From the NCBI GenBank assembly GCA_041874755.1, contig CP102611.1, positions 1,302,001 to 1,366,000 of the forward strand: a DNA stretch of 64,000 nucleotides, given 5' to 3'. Origin of the DNA: Chitinibacter sp. SCUT-21. Its GTDB lineage: Bacteria; Pseudomonadota; Gammaproteobacteria; Burkholderiales; Chitinibacteraceae. A program made the translations under genes and the position numbers. Of this stretch, positions 8,199 to 17,079 are shown one piece after another; within the stretch, counting starts at the first letter, position 1; every line of letters starts with the position of its first letter. Below the pieces are notes generated by a model. It was not told the origin of the DNA. It ran no database searches and worked only from the letters and a program-made list of their open reading frames with translations.

Positions 8199-9995
8199 TT
8201 AAGATTGCGTAGCTGTCATGCAGCAATTTCTGCCGGTATGCTTGGCTTTATACATGGCATCGTCAGCATTACGCATGAGTGTGATCTCATCCTGCCCATC
8301 ATTTGGAAAATAGGCTAGACCAATACTTGCCGAGATTTGGACTGGATGAGAATTAAGTCGATATGGGTCGGCAATGGTTTTACGAATTTTTTCCGCAATT
8401 TGCTCGGCCTCTTCACCGGGCACAAGCCCACCCAAGAGCAGAACAAATTCGTCTCCTCCCAAGCGACTCACAGTATCGCTACTGCGTACCGCGGATTCTA
8501 AGCGGCGGGCAACTTCGATCAGCAGCAAATCGCCGATTTCATGCCCGAAGTTATCATTTACTTCTTTGAAATAATCCAAATCCACAAAGGCCACAACAAA
8601 GCCACCACCGACACGACTGTAATGCTGGCAGGCTTGTTTGAGACGATCGGCAAAAAGCAGGCGATTAGGCAGCTGGGTTAAAGCATCATGATAAGCTAGA
8701 TTTTCTGCGCGGACTTTATCGCTAATATCCAGTTGCACAACTAGAATTCTCAAACTTTGATTGAGTTCATCTTTTTCAGCCACCGCAGTGGTTAAGACAT
8801 CGATAATCTCACCGCGCTTATTAATCAGCTGCTGCCGGACATCCTGGCAATTTCCTTTCTCATGCAGCCGCTGCAAAAATTCAGTTTGATGCCACTGCAG
8901 CGATTCCGGGCTCAGAAAATCAGTGGCTAATCGCTCAATCACTTCCTGCGGCTGATAGCCCATTTTATTCAGCCAAATATCATTTACAGTGAGGATCGTC
9001 CCATCGTCAGCGCATGAGTACATCATTGCAGGGGTCTGTTGGTATAACGATCGATATCGCCGCTCACTTTGTTGTAAGGCAATGGCGGCGGACCGATTCA
9101 TATCCATTGTCACCGCCAACAACAAAGGTGGAATCAACGTAGCAAATACAGGCAAATAAAACAGCGCATAGCCCCATGAGTAAATCGTAGGTGGTGGCAG
9201 CAATAAGCCTAGCTCGATCAAAACACAAATACTCATTGCAACCAGCATATTGGCAATCGCAGTGCCCGCAACTCCACTTTGATAAGCAATATAAAACAAC
9301 GGCAAACTGACATAAATAAATGGAAATGGGAGCAACATCGGGACGAGTAAGGCAACGGCTACAGCTAAAATCAGGCTGGCAGGTAAAAAGCGATTGCTTA
9401 ACAGCTGCTTTAATCCATCCCTTCCCCGCAATGTGATCCAGTACGCAGCAGGTAGTACGCTAACCCCACCAATCGCGCTTCCCTCAACCCAATGTATAAA
9501 GACTCGTTCGGTAGCCATCATGCCATTAGCAACGAAGATGCCCCAAGACAGCGCACCACCAAGCAACACAGGGATACAAACACCTAGCCAAATAAAACGG
9601 AACACATCGCTTAGGCTGAAAAAAAAGGCCGAGTCGCGCCAATACCGCCGCAATAAATAAGCGCCCACGGCGACTTCAAGCAAATTACCCGGTAAGAATA
9701 ATAAGGCAACGGCAAGGGGCGAGCCCATTAGCCAGTTGGCTAGCATCAAGCTGATCGCCAGCATCAACAATACAAGTGGCCAGCGCGAATAGATTAATTG
9801 ACTCAGCGCGGCAATACCGACGGCATTAGCAAACCAAATCGCGGCAATGCCATTGCCAGCACGAAATAAAGCGATGGAGATTAGCGCCATCAAGCAGTAG
9901 AGTGTTGAAATCTTGATCGAATACAGAAACTCACTCCGACCACAGTTAGGAAAGCAGCTCAATCGCCCCTTCCTTTGCGCCGATATAGCAGCCAT
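8199..9995 (-). CDS. Diguanylate cyclase with MASE1, PAS and GGDEF domains
   Basis: A 598-residue membrane sensor enzyme. Residues ~30-310 hold about eight hydrophobic helices resembling the MASE1 sensor domain; residues ~320-430 are a PAS domain ('MMYSCADDGTILTVND'); residues ~435-598 are a GGDEF domain with 'SRLGGDEFVLLLGG'. RSSD five residues before GGDEF fits the inhibitory I-site (RxxD), so product inhibition is expected. It should make c-di-GMP. The start at 9995 overlaps the end of the binding-protein gene by 37 bases; no later in-frame ATG keeps the first membrane helix. No terminator was recognised after the stop. Confidence 0.88.
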   Translation of the reverse strand: MAAISAQRKGRLSCFPNCGRSEFLYSIKISTLYCLMALISIALFRAGNGIAAIWFANAVGIAALSQLIYSRWPLVLLMLAISLMLANWLMGSPLAVALLFLPGNLLEVAVGAYLLRRYWRDSAFFFSLSDVFRFIWLGVCIPVLLGGALSWGIFVANGMMATERVFIHWVEGSAIGGVSVLPAAYWITLRGRDGLKQLLSNRFLPASLILAVAVALLVPMLLPFPFIYVSLPLFYIAYQSGVAGTAIANMLVAMSICVLIELGLLLPPPTIYSWGYALFYLPVFATLIPPLLLAVTMDMNRSAAIALQQSERRYRSLYQQTPAMMYSCADDGTILTVNDIWLNKMGYQPQEVIERLATDFLSPESLQWHQTEFLQRLHEKGNCQDVRQQLINKRGEIIDVLTTAVAEKDELNQSLRILVVQLDISDKVRAENLAYHDALTQLPNRLLFADRLKQACQHYSRVGGGFVVAFVDLDYFKEVNDNFGHEIGDLLLIEVARRLESAVRSSDTVSRLGGDEFVLLLGGLVPGEEAEQIAEKIRKTIADPYRLNSHPVQISASIGLAYFPNDGQDEITLMRNADDAMYKAKHTGRNCCMTATQS

Positions 9996-10822
9996 GCAAG
10001 ATAAAGAACAGCCAGACCAATTAATACGCCACCTACCCAGCTAACAAGATGCTGAAATGGCTGCTCCTCAGTAATTTGCGCGGCATCCAGCCAACGTGCT
10101 AATAGCTGTTCACGCTGCTCTACTGGCAAACGAAACAGTGCTTCATCTAAGCGACGCCCCAATTCCAACTGTGCTTTTGGGTAAGCGAAACTAAGTTGAT
10201 ACTGAAAACCCACATTATGGGCAATACGCCATTGATGCTGCTTTTCTGATTTCCCAATAAAAATCACACTTGCAATATCAGCCACTACGGCAGCTACTTT
10301 TCCTTGCTGCAATAAGATGAGCGCTTGTCGGTCATCACTCACAGCAACCCAATCGACTGCTGGATATTTAGCACGGACAAATGATTCGACGGCAAAACCT
10401 TTCCCAACCGCCACTTTATGAGCCGCCAAATCTTTCAAGGAAAGAGCAGCGGCATCATCTCGTACTACCAGCACGGCAGGAACCGCCACATAGGGCTGGG
10501 TAAAATTTAGAAATTGGGCTCGCTCGGGCGTGGGTCGGAGCGAAGAGATTAGGTCAACCTGACCTGATTGAGCTTGCGCTAGAATGGTCGCGAGCGGAGC
10601 TGGAGTTAGAGTGGTAATAGTTAGATTACTGCTCTGCGCTACGGCTTGCAGAATATCCCAAGACAAGCCCCGGATTTGCCCGTGTTCATCTTGATAAATA
10701 AAAGGGCCATAGTCTTTTTCCGGGGCAAAGCGCACAGACAAAGGCGCTTGGGCCGCTGCGAACTGCCAGCACAGCACAAGAACTAAGGGGACAAGAAGGC
10801 GTTGGAAAATGAACTTAGTCAT
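9959..10822 (-). CDS. Membrane-tethered family-3 solute-binding protein
   Basis: An SBP_bac_3-like amino-acid/small-molecule binding domain. From the ATG at 10822 it has a good signal peptide ending FAAAQA, then the binding lobe beginning 'VRFAPEKDYGPFIYQDEHG' with 'LSSLRPTPERAQFLNFTQPY' typical of the family, and near the C-terminus one membrane helix (VGGVLIGLAVLYLAWLL) and a basic tail. An upstream TTG at 10879 would add 19 residues with no signal-peptide logic, so it was rejected. No ABC permease or ATPase is nearby; its gene overlaps that of the diguanylate cyclase, so it is probably the ligand-sensing partner of the cyclase rather than a transporter part (inference). Confidence 0.8.
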   Translation of the reverse strand: MTKFIFQRLLVPLVLVLCWQFAAAQAPLSVRFAPEKDYGPFIYQDEHGQIRGLSWDILQAVAQSSNLTITTLTPAPLATILAQAQSGQVDLISSLRPTPERAQFLNFTQPYVAVPAVLVVRDDAAALSLKDLAAHKVAVGKGFAVESFVRAKYPAVDWVAVSDDRQALILLQQGKVAAVVADIASVIFIGKSEKQHQWRIAHNVGFQYQLSFAYPKAQLELGRRLDEALFRLPVEQREQLLARWLDAAQITEEQPFQHLVSWVGGVLIGLAVLYLAWLLYRRKGRGD

Positions 10823-10830
10823 TTTCCAAC
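10801..10830. repeat. 12-bp perfect inverted repeat covering a start codon
   Basis: GTTGGAAAATGA and its exact complement are separated by six bases. The minus-strand ATG (10822) of the binding-protein gene lies inside one arm, and the GGA just before it is also in the stem. It could be an operator or an mRNA hairpin hiding the start site. Confidence 0.6.
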
Positions 10831-10909
10831 TATAGGAATTGACGCTAACTTTGCAATTTCGTCGTTTTATTTCCGACAAACGCCAGCGTTACAGCATGAG
10901 GATTGCGCT

Positions 10910-11611
10910 TTAAGCCAGTTTTTCTTCGGCAACAATCATTTTTGCCGCCGCTTTTGCCTTAGCTTCCGCACGGCGATCCAGCGCCATCTTGCCAGCAATC
11001 AAAAAGCCCAAGCCAATAAATGCACCCGGCGGCAAGATCGCGATCAGGAACTGGTAATTGTATTCGGCTGGAATCACATGAATGACCCAAGATTTCGCTG
11101 CAGGGCCAAACACTAGATCAATGCCAGACAGTAGCGTGCCTTTGCCGATCAACTCGCGTCCAGCGCCGAGAATCCCCAGCACAATGGTCAAACCCAAGCC
11201 CATAAAAAAGCCATCGAGCGCAGAATGCGCCACGCCATTTTTGGAGGCAAACGCTTCAGCGCGCGCCAACACGATGCAATTGGTGGTAATGAGCGGAATA
11301 AAAATCCCCAATACCAAATACAAATCGTGAATGTAGGAATTAAACAGCAAGTCGACCATCGTTACCAAAGCGGCAATGATCAAGATAAAGATCGGTGCGC
11401 GCAGCTCATTCGGAACAAACTCACGAATCGCCGCAATCGCCGCGCCTGAAATCAGCATCACGATACTGGTCGCCAAACCCAGCGATACGCCGTTGACGAT
11501 ATTGCTCGACATCACCAAGACCGGGCACAAACCCAAGATCTGCACTAAACCCGCATTCTGTTTCCAGATGCTGTTTTTAATAATGTCTTTTGCTTCTAAC
11601 CAAGTCATCAT
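10910..11611 (-). CDS. rnfE: Electron transport complex subunit RnfE
   Basis: An integral membrane subunit of 233 residues in the RnfE/NqrD family. The first helices contain 'LVQILGLCPVLVMSSN', the conserved LGLCP segment with the Cys thought to hold a membrane [2Fe-2S] cluster together with RnfA, and 'LITTNCIVLARAEAFA' repeats the pattern with the second conserved Cys. It belongs to the ion-pumping ferredoxin:NAD+ oxidoreductase, called Rsx when it reduces SoxR. The start overlaps the rnfG stop by 4 bases. It is the last gene of the rnfABCDGE order; the next gene is 87 bases on and probably separately controlled. Confidence 0.95.
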   Translation of the reverse strand: MMTWLEAKDIIKNSIWKQNAGLVQILGLCPVLVMSSNIVNGVSLGLATSIVMLISGAAIAAIREFVPNELRAPIFILIIAALVTMVDLLFNSYIHDLYLVLGIFIPLITTNCIVLARAEAFASKNGVAHSALDGFFMGLGLTIVLGILGAGRELIGKGTLLSGIDLVFGPAAKSWVIHVIPAEYNYQFLIAILPPGAFIGLGFLIAGKMALDRRAEAKAKAAAKMIVAEEKLA

Positions 11612-12237
11612 TGGGCTCCAAACAGCGCAGTTTGCTGCGCACTCACATAATCCAGCGTGTTTTTCACCGCCTTGACCACGGCCCGCGGGCTAATTGTTGC
11701 ACCTGCGGTATAGTCAAAATCACCGCCGTCTTTTTTTACTTTCCAGCGGCTGGCATCGGGCGCCTGCAGCGATTTACCGTCAAAACCCAAAATCCAGTTG
11801 GATTTCACCACTTCGATATAGTCACCCAAGCCCGGCGTTTCTTTATGCGCCACCACGCGCACACCCAAAACTTGGCCGTCTTTACCCACACCAACCAGTA
11901 ATTTGATTTTGCCCGAGTAACCATCAGGCGCTACGGTTTCAACCACTACCGCCACCGTATCGCTGCCTTTTTTGGCACGATAAATCTGCGCGCCAACTTC
12001 GGCATTGAGCTGCTTGAGCGTAGCGGCATCTTGCGCCATCGCATCACTCAAAATGTCGTTATCAAAGCTGCCTTTAGGCAAAACTTGCGCGATCAACGCC
12101 ACCTTGGCGGCTTTTTCATTGCCCAGCACGATATCCTTGGTCAGCGCATACGTTCCTGCCATCAACGCTGTAAACACCAGCGCAAAAATAAACAAGGTAA
12201 TCGCACCACGAACCCCATTTTGCACCATGGTTTTCAT
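11608..12237 (-). CDS. rnfG: Electron transport complex subunit RnfG (FMN-binding)
   Basis: A 209-residue protein with one N-terminal membrane helix (about residues 11-33) and a periplasmic FMN-binding domain. 'DYTAGATISPRAVV' near residue 180 holds the S/A-GAT motif whose Thr takes FMN through a phosphoester bond (made by ApbE, not encoded here). 'KETPGLGDYIE' is another conserved stretch of the family. It passes electrons within the Rnf complex on the periplasmic side. It overlaps rnfD and rnfE by 4 bases on each side. Confidence 0.95.
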   Translation of the reverse strand: MKTMVQNGVRGAITLFIFALVFTALMAGTYALTKDIVLGNEKAAKVALIAQVLPKGSFDNDILSDAMAQDAATLKQLNAEVGAQIYRAKKGSDTVAVVVETVAPDGYSGKIKLLVGVGKDGQVLGVRVVAHKETPGLGDYIEVVKSNWILGFDGKSLQAPDASRWKVKKDGGDFDYTAGATISPRAVVKAVKNTLDYVSAQQTALFGAQ

Positions 12238-13283
12238 GCTTTGCCCCCCTTGCCTGCCACCCCTTTCCTTCCAAAAACGGCCGGCTGAGTGTACTGGTCA
12301 ATAAAAGGCGCTGCGATATTCATAATAATCACGGCAAATGCCACGCCATCGGGGTAGCCGCCGTAAGTGCGAATCAACCACGTCAGCAAACCAATCAAAG
12401 CGGCATAAATCAAGCGGCCGCGCGGTGTCGTAGGCGCGGTCACCGGGTCGGTGACGATAAAGAAAGCGCCCAACATCGCCGCACCACTAAACAAGTGGAA
12501 GAACGGGCTGCTGTAATGCGCCGGATTGAGTAAATGGAACACACCAGAAAACAGCGCCAACGTCGCCAAAAACGCCACTGGCAATTGCCACTGAATCACA
12601 CGTTGTTGCAATAAAAACAGGCCGCCAAGCAAAAACGCCGCGGCAATCCAACCCATTTCGCTCGGGAAATAGCCGGCTTGGAAAATGGCGCCGCTTAAAA
12701 TATCGCTCATACTGTGTGACTGCATCAGCGCCGTTTTCATTGCGTCGAGCGGCGTCGCGGAAGCTAGGGTATCGAACGATAGACCTTCCGGTAATTGACC
12801 TGTGAAGATATACCCAAACTGCTGCAGCGGTGTCAGATCAGCATTCGGCAACGATAACGGCGCGTTCCAGCGACTCATTTGCGCGGGGAACGACACAATC
12901 ATAACAGCAAAGCCAATCATCGCCGGATTAAATGGGTTTTGCCCCAACCCACCGTATAAATGTTTCGCTAAACCGATCGCAATCACCGTCGCCAACACAA
13001 TCATCCACCAGCTCGACAGCGGCGGCAGCGACAAAGCGAGCAACCACGCGGTCACAATCGCCGAGCCATCGGTGATAAACGGTTTAATCGGATAATTGCG
13101 CAATTTCAGACACGCGGCTTCAGTAGCGAGGGCGGTAATCGTCGCTAACAGCAATTGCAGCAAAATGCCCGCGCCAAACACGTAAGCGTAGACCGCGATG
13201 CCGGGCAATAAAGCACCGGCGACTTTCAACATCACCACTTGCAGTGGCGTTGGTTTTACAAAATGGGGCGATGTACGAATCAT
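12234..13283 (-). CDS. rnfD: Electron transport complex subunit RnfD
   Basis: A membrane protein of 349 residues in the RnfD/NqrB family with about nine to ten helices. 'LASATPLDAMK' holds the Thr expected to carry covalent FMN, and 'GLGQNPFNPAMIGFA' is the conserved family motif. The C-terminal part 'MLGAFFIVTDPVTAPTTPRG' is also typical. With RnfG it forms the flavin-bearing membrane core that couples electron flow to Na+ or H+ movement. The start overlaps the rnfC stop (ATGA) and the stop overlaps the rnfG start, so all are translated from one mRNA. Confidence 0.95.
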   Translation of the reverse strand: MIRTSPHFVKPTPLQVVMLKVAGALLPGIAVYAYVFGAGILLQLLLATITALATEAACLKLRNYPIKPFITDGSAIVTAWLLALSLPPLSSWWMIVLATVIAIGLAKHLYGGLGQNPFNPAMIGFAVMIVSFPAQMSRWNAPLSLPNADLTPLQQFGYIFTGQLPEGLSFDTLASATPLDAMKTALMQSHSMSDILSGAIFQAGYFPSEMGWIAAAFLLGGLFLLQQRVIQWQLPVAFLATLALFSGVFHLLNPAHYSSPFFHLFSGAAMLGAFFIVTDPVTAPTTPRGRLIYAALIGLLTWLIRTYGGYPDGVAFAVIIMNIAAPFIDQYTQPAVFGRKGVAGKGGKA

Positions 13284-15703
13284 GCCTTACCCTCGTCTTC
13301 GGCAGCTTTCTTAGCCGCCTTTTTTGCTGCCGCGGCAGCCATCGCTTCGCGAATTTTGGCGGCTTTTTCTGGATCAATGGCGGGTTTTGCCGCCTCAGCA
13401 GCGGACTCAGCAACGGCAGGCGCGACTGGGGCCTCGGCGCTCGCCACGGGCGCGCCACCTTCCTTGGCGGACTTTTTAGCTGCCGCCGCTGCCATTGCCG
13501 CGCGAATCTTCGCGGCTTTTTCTGGATCAATTGCGGGTTTTTCGGCCTCGGCAGTGGCTTCTACAACCGCAGCCTCTGCGGGCTCTTGTGCGCTCGCAAC
13601 TGGCGAGCCACCTTCTTTGGCTGCCTTTTTAGCTGCCGCCGCTGCCATCGCAGCACGAATTTTCGCTGCTTTTTCTGGATCAATCGCAGGCTTTTCAGCT
13701 TCGACAGCAGGCTCAGTCACCGCTGGTTCGGCTGGCGCAGCGCTTGTTTCAACTGCTGCGCCACCTTCCTTCACAGCAGTCCCGGCTTTTTTCGCCGCCG
13801 CAGCCGCCATCGCAGCGCGGATCTTCGCCGCTTTGTCTGGATCAATTGCAGGCTTCTCCACCGCAGGGGTATCAGCAGCTACATCAGACGCAGCATTGCC
13901 TGCAGACGCACGCTCCCCCTCAGTATCTGCTGCCGCCGCTTTTTTCGCCGCCGCAGCCGCTTTTGCTGCCTCGATTTTGGCGGCGCGTTCGGCTTCGCGC
14001 GCAGCGCGCTCTTCCGGTGTTAAGGCGTCCAGCGCAGCTTTTTCGGCTGCGCGTTTTTCCATGCTTTCTTTAATCTTGGCTGCCTTTTCTGGGCTAACAA
14101 AATTCGGAATTTTCGCTTCGGCGTTCGGCGATGCAGGAGGCGCAGCACCGCCCTCTTCGGCTTTTTTCGCCGCAGCGCGCGCCATCGCGGCTTTGATTTT
14201 CGCCGCTTTGTCGTCCGCTGCCGCTTGTTCTTCTGCGCTGGCTGCCGTGGCTGTAGCTGCAGGTTTTGGCGCAGCTTTTGCCGCCAAACGCGCGGCTTTT
14301 TCTTCTTTTTCGCGCTCTTCGCGGAATTGTTTAAATTCATGCCGCTCGCGCGCTAAATCGGCCGATTTTTTCGCGCGCTCCGCTTCCCAAATCTCGGATT
14401 TGGCAAAGCGGTAGTAATCAACGAGTTGAATGCTTGACGGGCAAACGTAGGCACACGCGCCGCACTCGATGCAATCGAATAGGTTCCACTCTTGCGCCTT
14501 GCCAAAGTTTTTGGCGCGCGAAAACCAATACAAATCCATCGGCTGCAATTCTTGCGGGCAAGCCACGGCGCATTCGCCACAGCGAATACACGGCATTTCG
14601 CGCGGTTTTTCTGGGAATTGCTCGGCGTCCATCGCAATGATGCAATTACCGGCCTTGGTCAGACCCACCTTGGTCGATGGCAAGGTAAAGCCCATCATCG
14701 GCCCGCCGTAAATGCAGTTTGGCTTGGTATCCAAACCGGCAAATTCCAGCAAATCGTCGATTGGCGTACCGATCAGCGCTTCGACATTGCCGGGCTTGCG
14801 CACGCCACCGGTCAATGTCACCACGCGCGAAATTACCGGTTCGGCCAATTCAAGCGCGGCGTAAATCGTGTACACAGTGGCGATGTTGAAGCATTGCACG
14901 CCCATATCGGTCGAACGCACACCGCTGGGCACTTCTTTATTGGTCAGCAGTTTAATCAGCTGCTTGGCGCCGCCCGACGGGTACAGCGTGGGCACGACGA
15001 CGACTTCAGCCGCAAAACCGCAGTTGCTGAGCGCTTCACGCAGCGCGGCGACGGCCTCGGGCTTATTGTCTTCAACGCCGATCAGCACTTCTTTGGCGTT
15101 CAGTAATTTGCGGACAATCGAAATACCTGCGACGATTTCGATCGCGCGTTCGCGCATCAATCGGTCGTCACAGGTAATGTAGGGCTCGCACTCTGCGCCG
15201 TTAATAATCAGCGTTTCAAGCGCTTCGCGGCCAGCTAGTTTTAAATGCGACGGGAACACCGCGCCGCCCAAACCGACAACGCCCATGTCTTGCAGATAAT
15301 CACGGATCGATTTGGCATCACCACGCTCGAGCGCGGCTTTCCAATCAAACCGCTCGCGCGCAATCCATTCATCGCGACCATCGCTTTCGATCGTGATACA
15401 CCATTCGGCCAAGCCTGAAGGGTGCGCCACTTGCTGCGCGTCAATCGCAACAATCTTGCCCGACGTTGGCGCATGCACCGCGACCGAGACATTACCGTCG
15501 TCCACCGCAATCGCTTGGCCTTTCAGTACCAAATCACCGACGCTCACCACTGCTTTGGCAGGGTTACCGATGCTTTGCTGCAGCGGGATCACTAAACGTT
15601 TGGGCAGAGGGCCATTCACAATCGGCGTGCGATTAGATAGCTCTTTCATTTCGGGCGGATGCACACCGCCGTGGAACGGGAAAATTTCGCGGATCGATTC
15701 CAT
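13280..15703 (-). CDS. rnfC: Electron transport complex subunit RnfC with long Ala/Lys repeat tail
   Basis: The NADH/FMN-binding soluble subunit. From the ATG at 15703, which forms TAATG with the rnfB stop, it is 807 residues beginning [13 protein letters not shown]. The core has the glycine-rich nucleotide site ('GLGGAVFPSHLK') and two [4Fe-4S] motifs, CIRCGECAVACP and CIECGACAYVCP. After about residue 450 comes an unusual tail of about 330 residues made of Ala/Lys-rich units, four of them almost identical. RnfC of gammaproteobacteria also has a low-complexity tail, but the regularity here is notable. An upstream start at 15757 (18 more residues inside rnfB) was rejected because the conserved protein begins at MESI. 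Confidence 0.94.
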   Translation of the reverse strand: MESIREIFPFHGGVHPPEMKELSNRTPIVNGPLPKRLVIPLQQSIGNPAKAVVSVGDLVLKGQAIAVDDGNVSVAVHAPTSGKIVAIDAQQVAHPSGLAEWCITIESDGRDEWIARERFDWKAALERGDAKSIRDYLQDMGVVGLGGAVFPSHLKLAGREALETLIINGAECEPYITCDDRLMRERAIEIVAGISIVRKLLNAKEVLIGVEDNKPEAVAALREALSNCGFAAEVVVVPTLYPSGGAKQLIKLLTNKEVPSGVRSTDMGVQCFNIATVYTIYAALELAEPVISRVVTLTGGVRKPGNVEALIGTPIDDLLEFAGLDTKPNCIYGGPMMGFTLPSTKVGLTKAGNCIIAMDAEQFPEKPREMPCIRCGECAVACPQELQPMDLYWFSRAKNFGKAQEWNLFDCIECGACAYVCPSSIQLVDYYRFAKSEIWEAERAKKSADLARERHEFKQFREEREKEEKAARLAAKAAPKPAATATAASAEEQAAADDKAAKIKAAMARAAAKKAEEGGAAPPASPNAEAKIPNFVSPEKAAKIKESMEKRAAEKAALDALTPEERAAREAERAAKIEAAKAAAAAKKAAAADTEGERASAGNAASDVAADTPAVEKPAIDPDKAAKIRAAMAAAAAKKAGTAVKEGGAAVETSAAPAEPAVTEPAVEAEKPAIDPEKAAKIRAAMAAAAAKKAAKEGGSPVASAQEPAEAAVVEATAEAEKPAIDPEKAAKIRAAMAAAAAKKSAKEGGAPVASAEAPVAPAVAESAAEAAKPAIDPEKAAKIREAMAAAAAKKAAKKAAEDEGKA
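13283..13855 (-). repeat. Four tandem 51-54-codon repeats in the RnfC tail
   Basis: Units occupy about 13283-13387 (last, shortened), 13388-13540, 13541-13693 and 13694-13855. Each starts KPAIDP-E/D-KAAKIR, continues with an AAMAAAAAKK helix and then a variable Pro/Glu/Val-rich linker. At least three degenerate units lie upstream to about 14260. The repetition produces long meaningless open frames on the opposite strand. Confidence 0.85.
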
Positions 15704-16272
15704 TACGCCCCCGCCTTCACTTGTTTCAGTTGAATCACAGGGTAACGCCATTTCCACGTATTCACGTTTTCGCCGACTGTGACCATGTCGATACAGTCAA
15801 CTGGGCATGGCGCAAGGCAAAGCTCGCAGCCCGTGCATTCCGATTCAATCACCGTGTGCAGATGTTTAGCCGCGCCGACAATCGCGTCGACCGGGCAGGC
15901 CTGAATACACAAGGTACAGCCAATACAGGTATCCTCGCGAATCACCGCCACCGCGCGCGCTTTAACCGCCGATTCGCCGCCATCGTCAAACGGCACGAAA
16001 TCTTTGCCTAATAAATCAGCCAACTTGCGAATACCATCTTCGCCGCCGGGCGGGCATTTATTGATTTCAACTTCTTCGTTGGCAATCGCCGTGGCGTAGG
16101 GTTTGCACCCTGGAAAGCCACATTGGCCGCACTGAGTTTGCGGCAAAATCGCGTCGATCTTATCCACCAAGGGGTCTTCATCGACCTTGTATTTAATCGC
16201 GGCAAAGCCCAGTACCGCGCCCAGCACCAATGCCAGCGCGGCCATGACCGCCAGAGCTAACAGAAAACTCAT
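15703..16272 (-). CDS. rnfB: Electron transport complex subunit RnfB (ferredoxin-like)
   Basis: A 189-residue subunit with one N-terminal membrane helix (residues ~3-27), then a [4Fe-4S]-type motif '[13 protein letters not shown]', and two ferredoxin [4Fe-4S] motifs, [16 protein letters not shown] and [16 protein letters not shown]. It takes electrons from ferredoxin for the Rnf complex, or delivers them in the reverse direction. Its length is normal for the family. The start overlaps rnfA by 4 bases; the stop is shared with the rnfC start (TAATG). Confidence 0.96.
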   Translation of the reverse strand: MSFLLALAVMAALALVLGAVLGFAAIKYKVDEDPLVDKIDAILPQTQCGQCGFPGCKPYATAIANEEVEINKCPPGGEDGIRKLADLLGKDFVPFDDGGESAVKARAVAVIREDTCIGCTLCIQACPVDAIVGAAKHLHTVIESECTGCELCLAPCPVDCIDMVTVGENVNTWKWRYPVIQLKQVKAGA

Positions 16273-16850
16273 TTCACCAACCCTGCAAAACCCATAAATG
16301 CCAAGCTCATCAAGCCCGCAGTAATAAATGCCGCTGGCGTGCCTTTAAACGCTTGCGGAATATCCGCGCCTTCCATGCGTTCGCGCATGGCGGCAAACAA
16401 AATCAAAATCAGCGAGAAACCGACTGCCGAACCAAAACCAAACATTAGTGATTCGAGCAGATTATGACGCGCACTCGAGTTAATCAGCGGCACACCGAGT
16501 ACCGCGCAGTTGGTGGTAATCAGCGGCAAGTAGATACCGAGTGATTGATACAGCACCGGGCTCGATTTATGAATGAACATCTCGGTAAATTGCACGATGG
16601 CGGCGATCACGACGATAAAGGCCAGCGTGCGCAGGTATTCCAGATGCCAAGCGACCAAAAGCTGGTCGATCATCCACGACGTACCCGAGGCCAGCGTCAA
16701 AACAAAGGCCGTTGCCAAACCCATACCGATCGAGGCTTCGAGCTTTTTCGATACGCCCATAAAGGGGCATAGACCCAGAATCCGCACCAGTACTACGTTA
16801 TTGACCAATACCGCCCCAACTAGTAGCAGTAGGTAATGACTAAATTCCAT
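16269..16850 (-). CDS. rnfA: Electron transport complex subunit RnfA
   Basis: A membrane protein of 193 residues with six expected helices, in the RnfA/NqrE family. '[13 protein letters not shown]' and '[13 protein letters not shown]' hold the paired conserved Cys residues of the membrane iron-sulfur site shared with RnfE; the two are paralogues with inverted topology. It is the first gene of rnfABCDGE. A 229-base region separates it from pyrD upstream and probably holds the operon promoter. Confidence 0.95.
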   Translation of the reverse strand: MEFSHYLLLLVGAVLVNNVVLVRILGLCPFMGVSKKLEASIGMGLATAFVLTLASGTSWMIDQLLVAWHLEYLRTLAFIVVIAAIVQFTEMFIHKSSPVLYQSLGIYLPLITTNCAVLGVPLINSSARHNLLESLMFGFGSAVGFSLILILFAAMRERMEGADIPQAFKGTPAAFITAGLMSLAFMGFAGLVK

Positions 16851-16984
16851 ACATCTGACTCACTCAGCAGAGGATTGATTGCAAGGGGCGGCCGTTTTTT
16901 GCAGAGACGACACGCACGAATGCACCGATATTGTAGCAAGAGCGCAAGCTGACACGCTAAGCTTAATCAAAAAAACTTGATTAA
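16851..16984 (-). promoter_or_regulatory. Probable rnf operon control region with TACAAT and an 8-bp inverted repeat
   Basis: On the minus strand a good -10-like TACAAT lies at 16930-16935; no convincing -35 was found. Further upstream (16963-16984) TTAATCAA and TTGATTAA are separated by six bases. The arms point the opposite way to an FNR box, so the protein that might bind is unknown. Confidence 0.35.
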
Positions 16985-17023
16985 AACCTTTTAACCATTC
17001 ACAAAACCAATAACGCTTATTGA

Positions 17024-17058
17024 AAAAGGCGCAAATCGTCGCAGATTTGTCGCCTTTT
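17024..17058 (-). terminator. Intrinsic terminator after pyrD
   Basis: On the minus strand AAAAGGCG-A-CAAATC pairs with GATTTG-CGCCTTTT (one bulge) around a short loop, ending in a run of T, about 22 bases after the pyrD stop. It separates pyrD from the rnf operon. Confidence 0.75.
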
Positions 17059-17079
17059 ATTTGCGGCAATGTCTAAGGT

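Noticed and set aside
13239..15106. Long plus-strand open frames (e.g. 13239-14414, 391 codons; 14492-15106) opposite rnfC
   Set aside because: Produced by the Ala/Lys repeat composition of rnfC; low-complexity translations, no ribosome sites, and the minus strand encodes a clear RnfC.
16963..16984. FNR-box interpretation of the rnf upstream inverted repeat
   Set aside because: FNR sites are TTGAT-N4-ATCAA; here the arms are in the opposite order.
16860..17069. 69-codon minus-strand frame between rnfA and pyrD
   Set aside because: Covers the pyrD terminator and rnf control region; no ribosome site, no domain.
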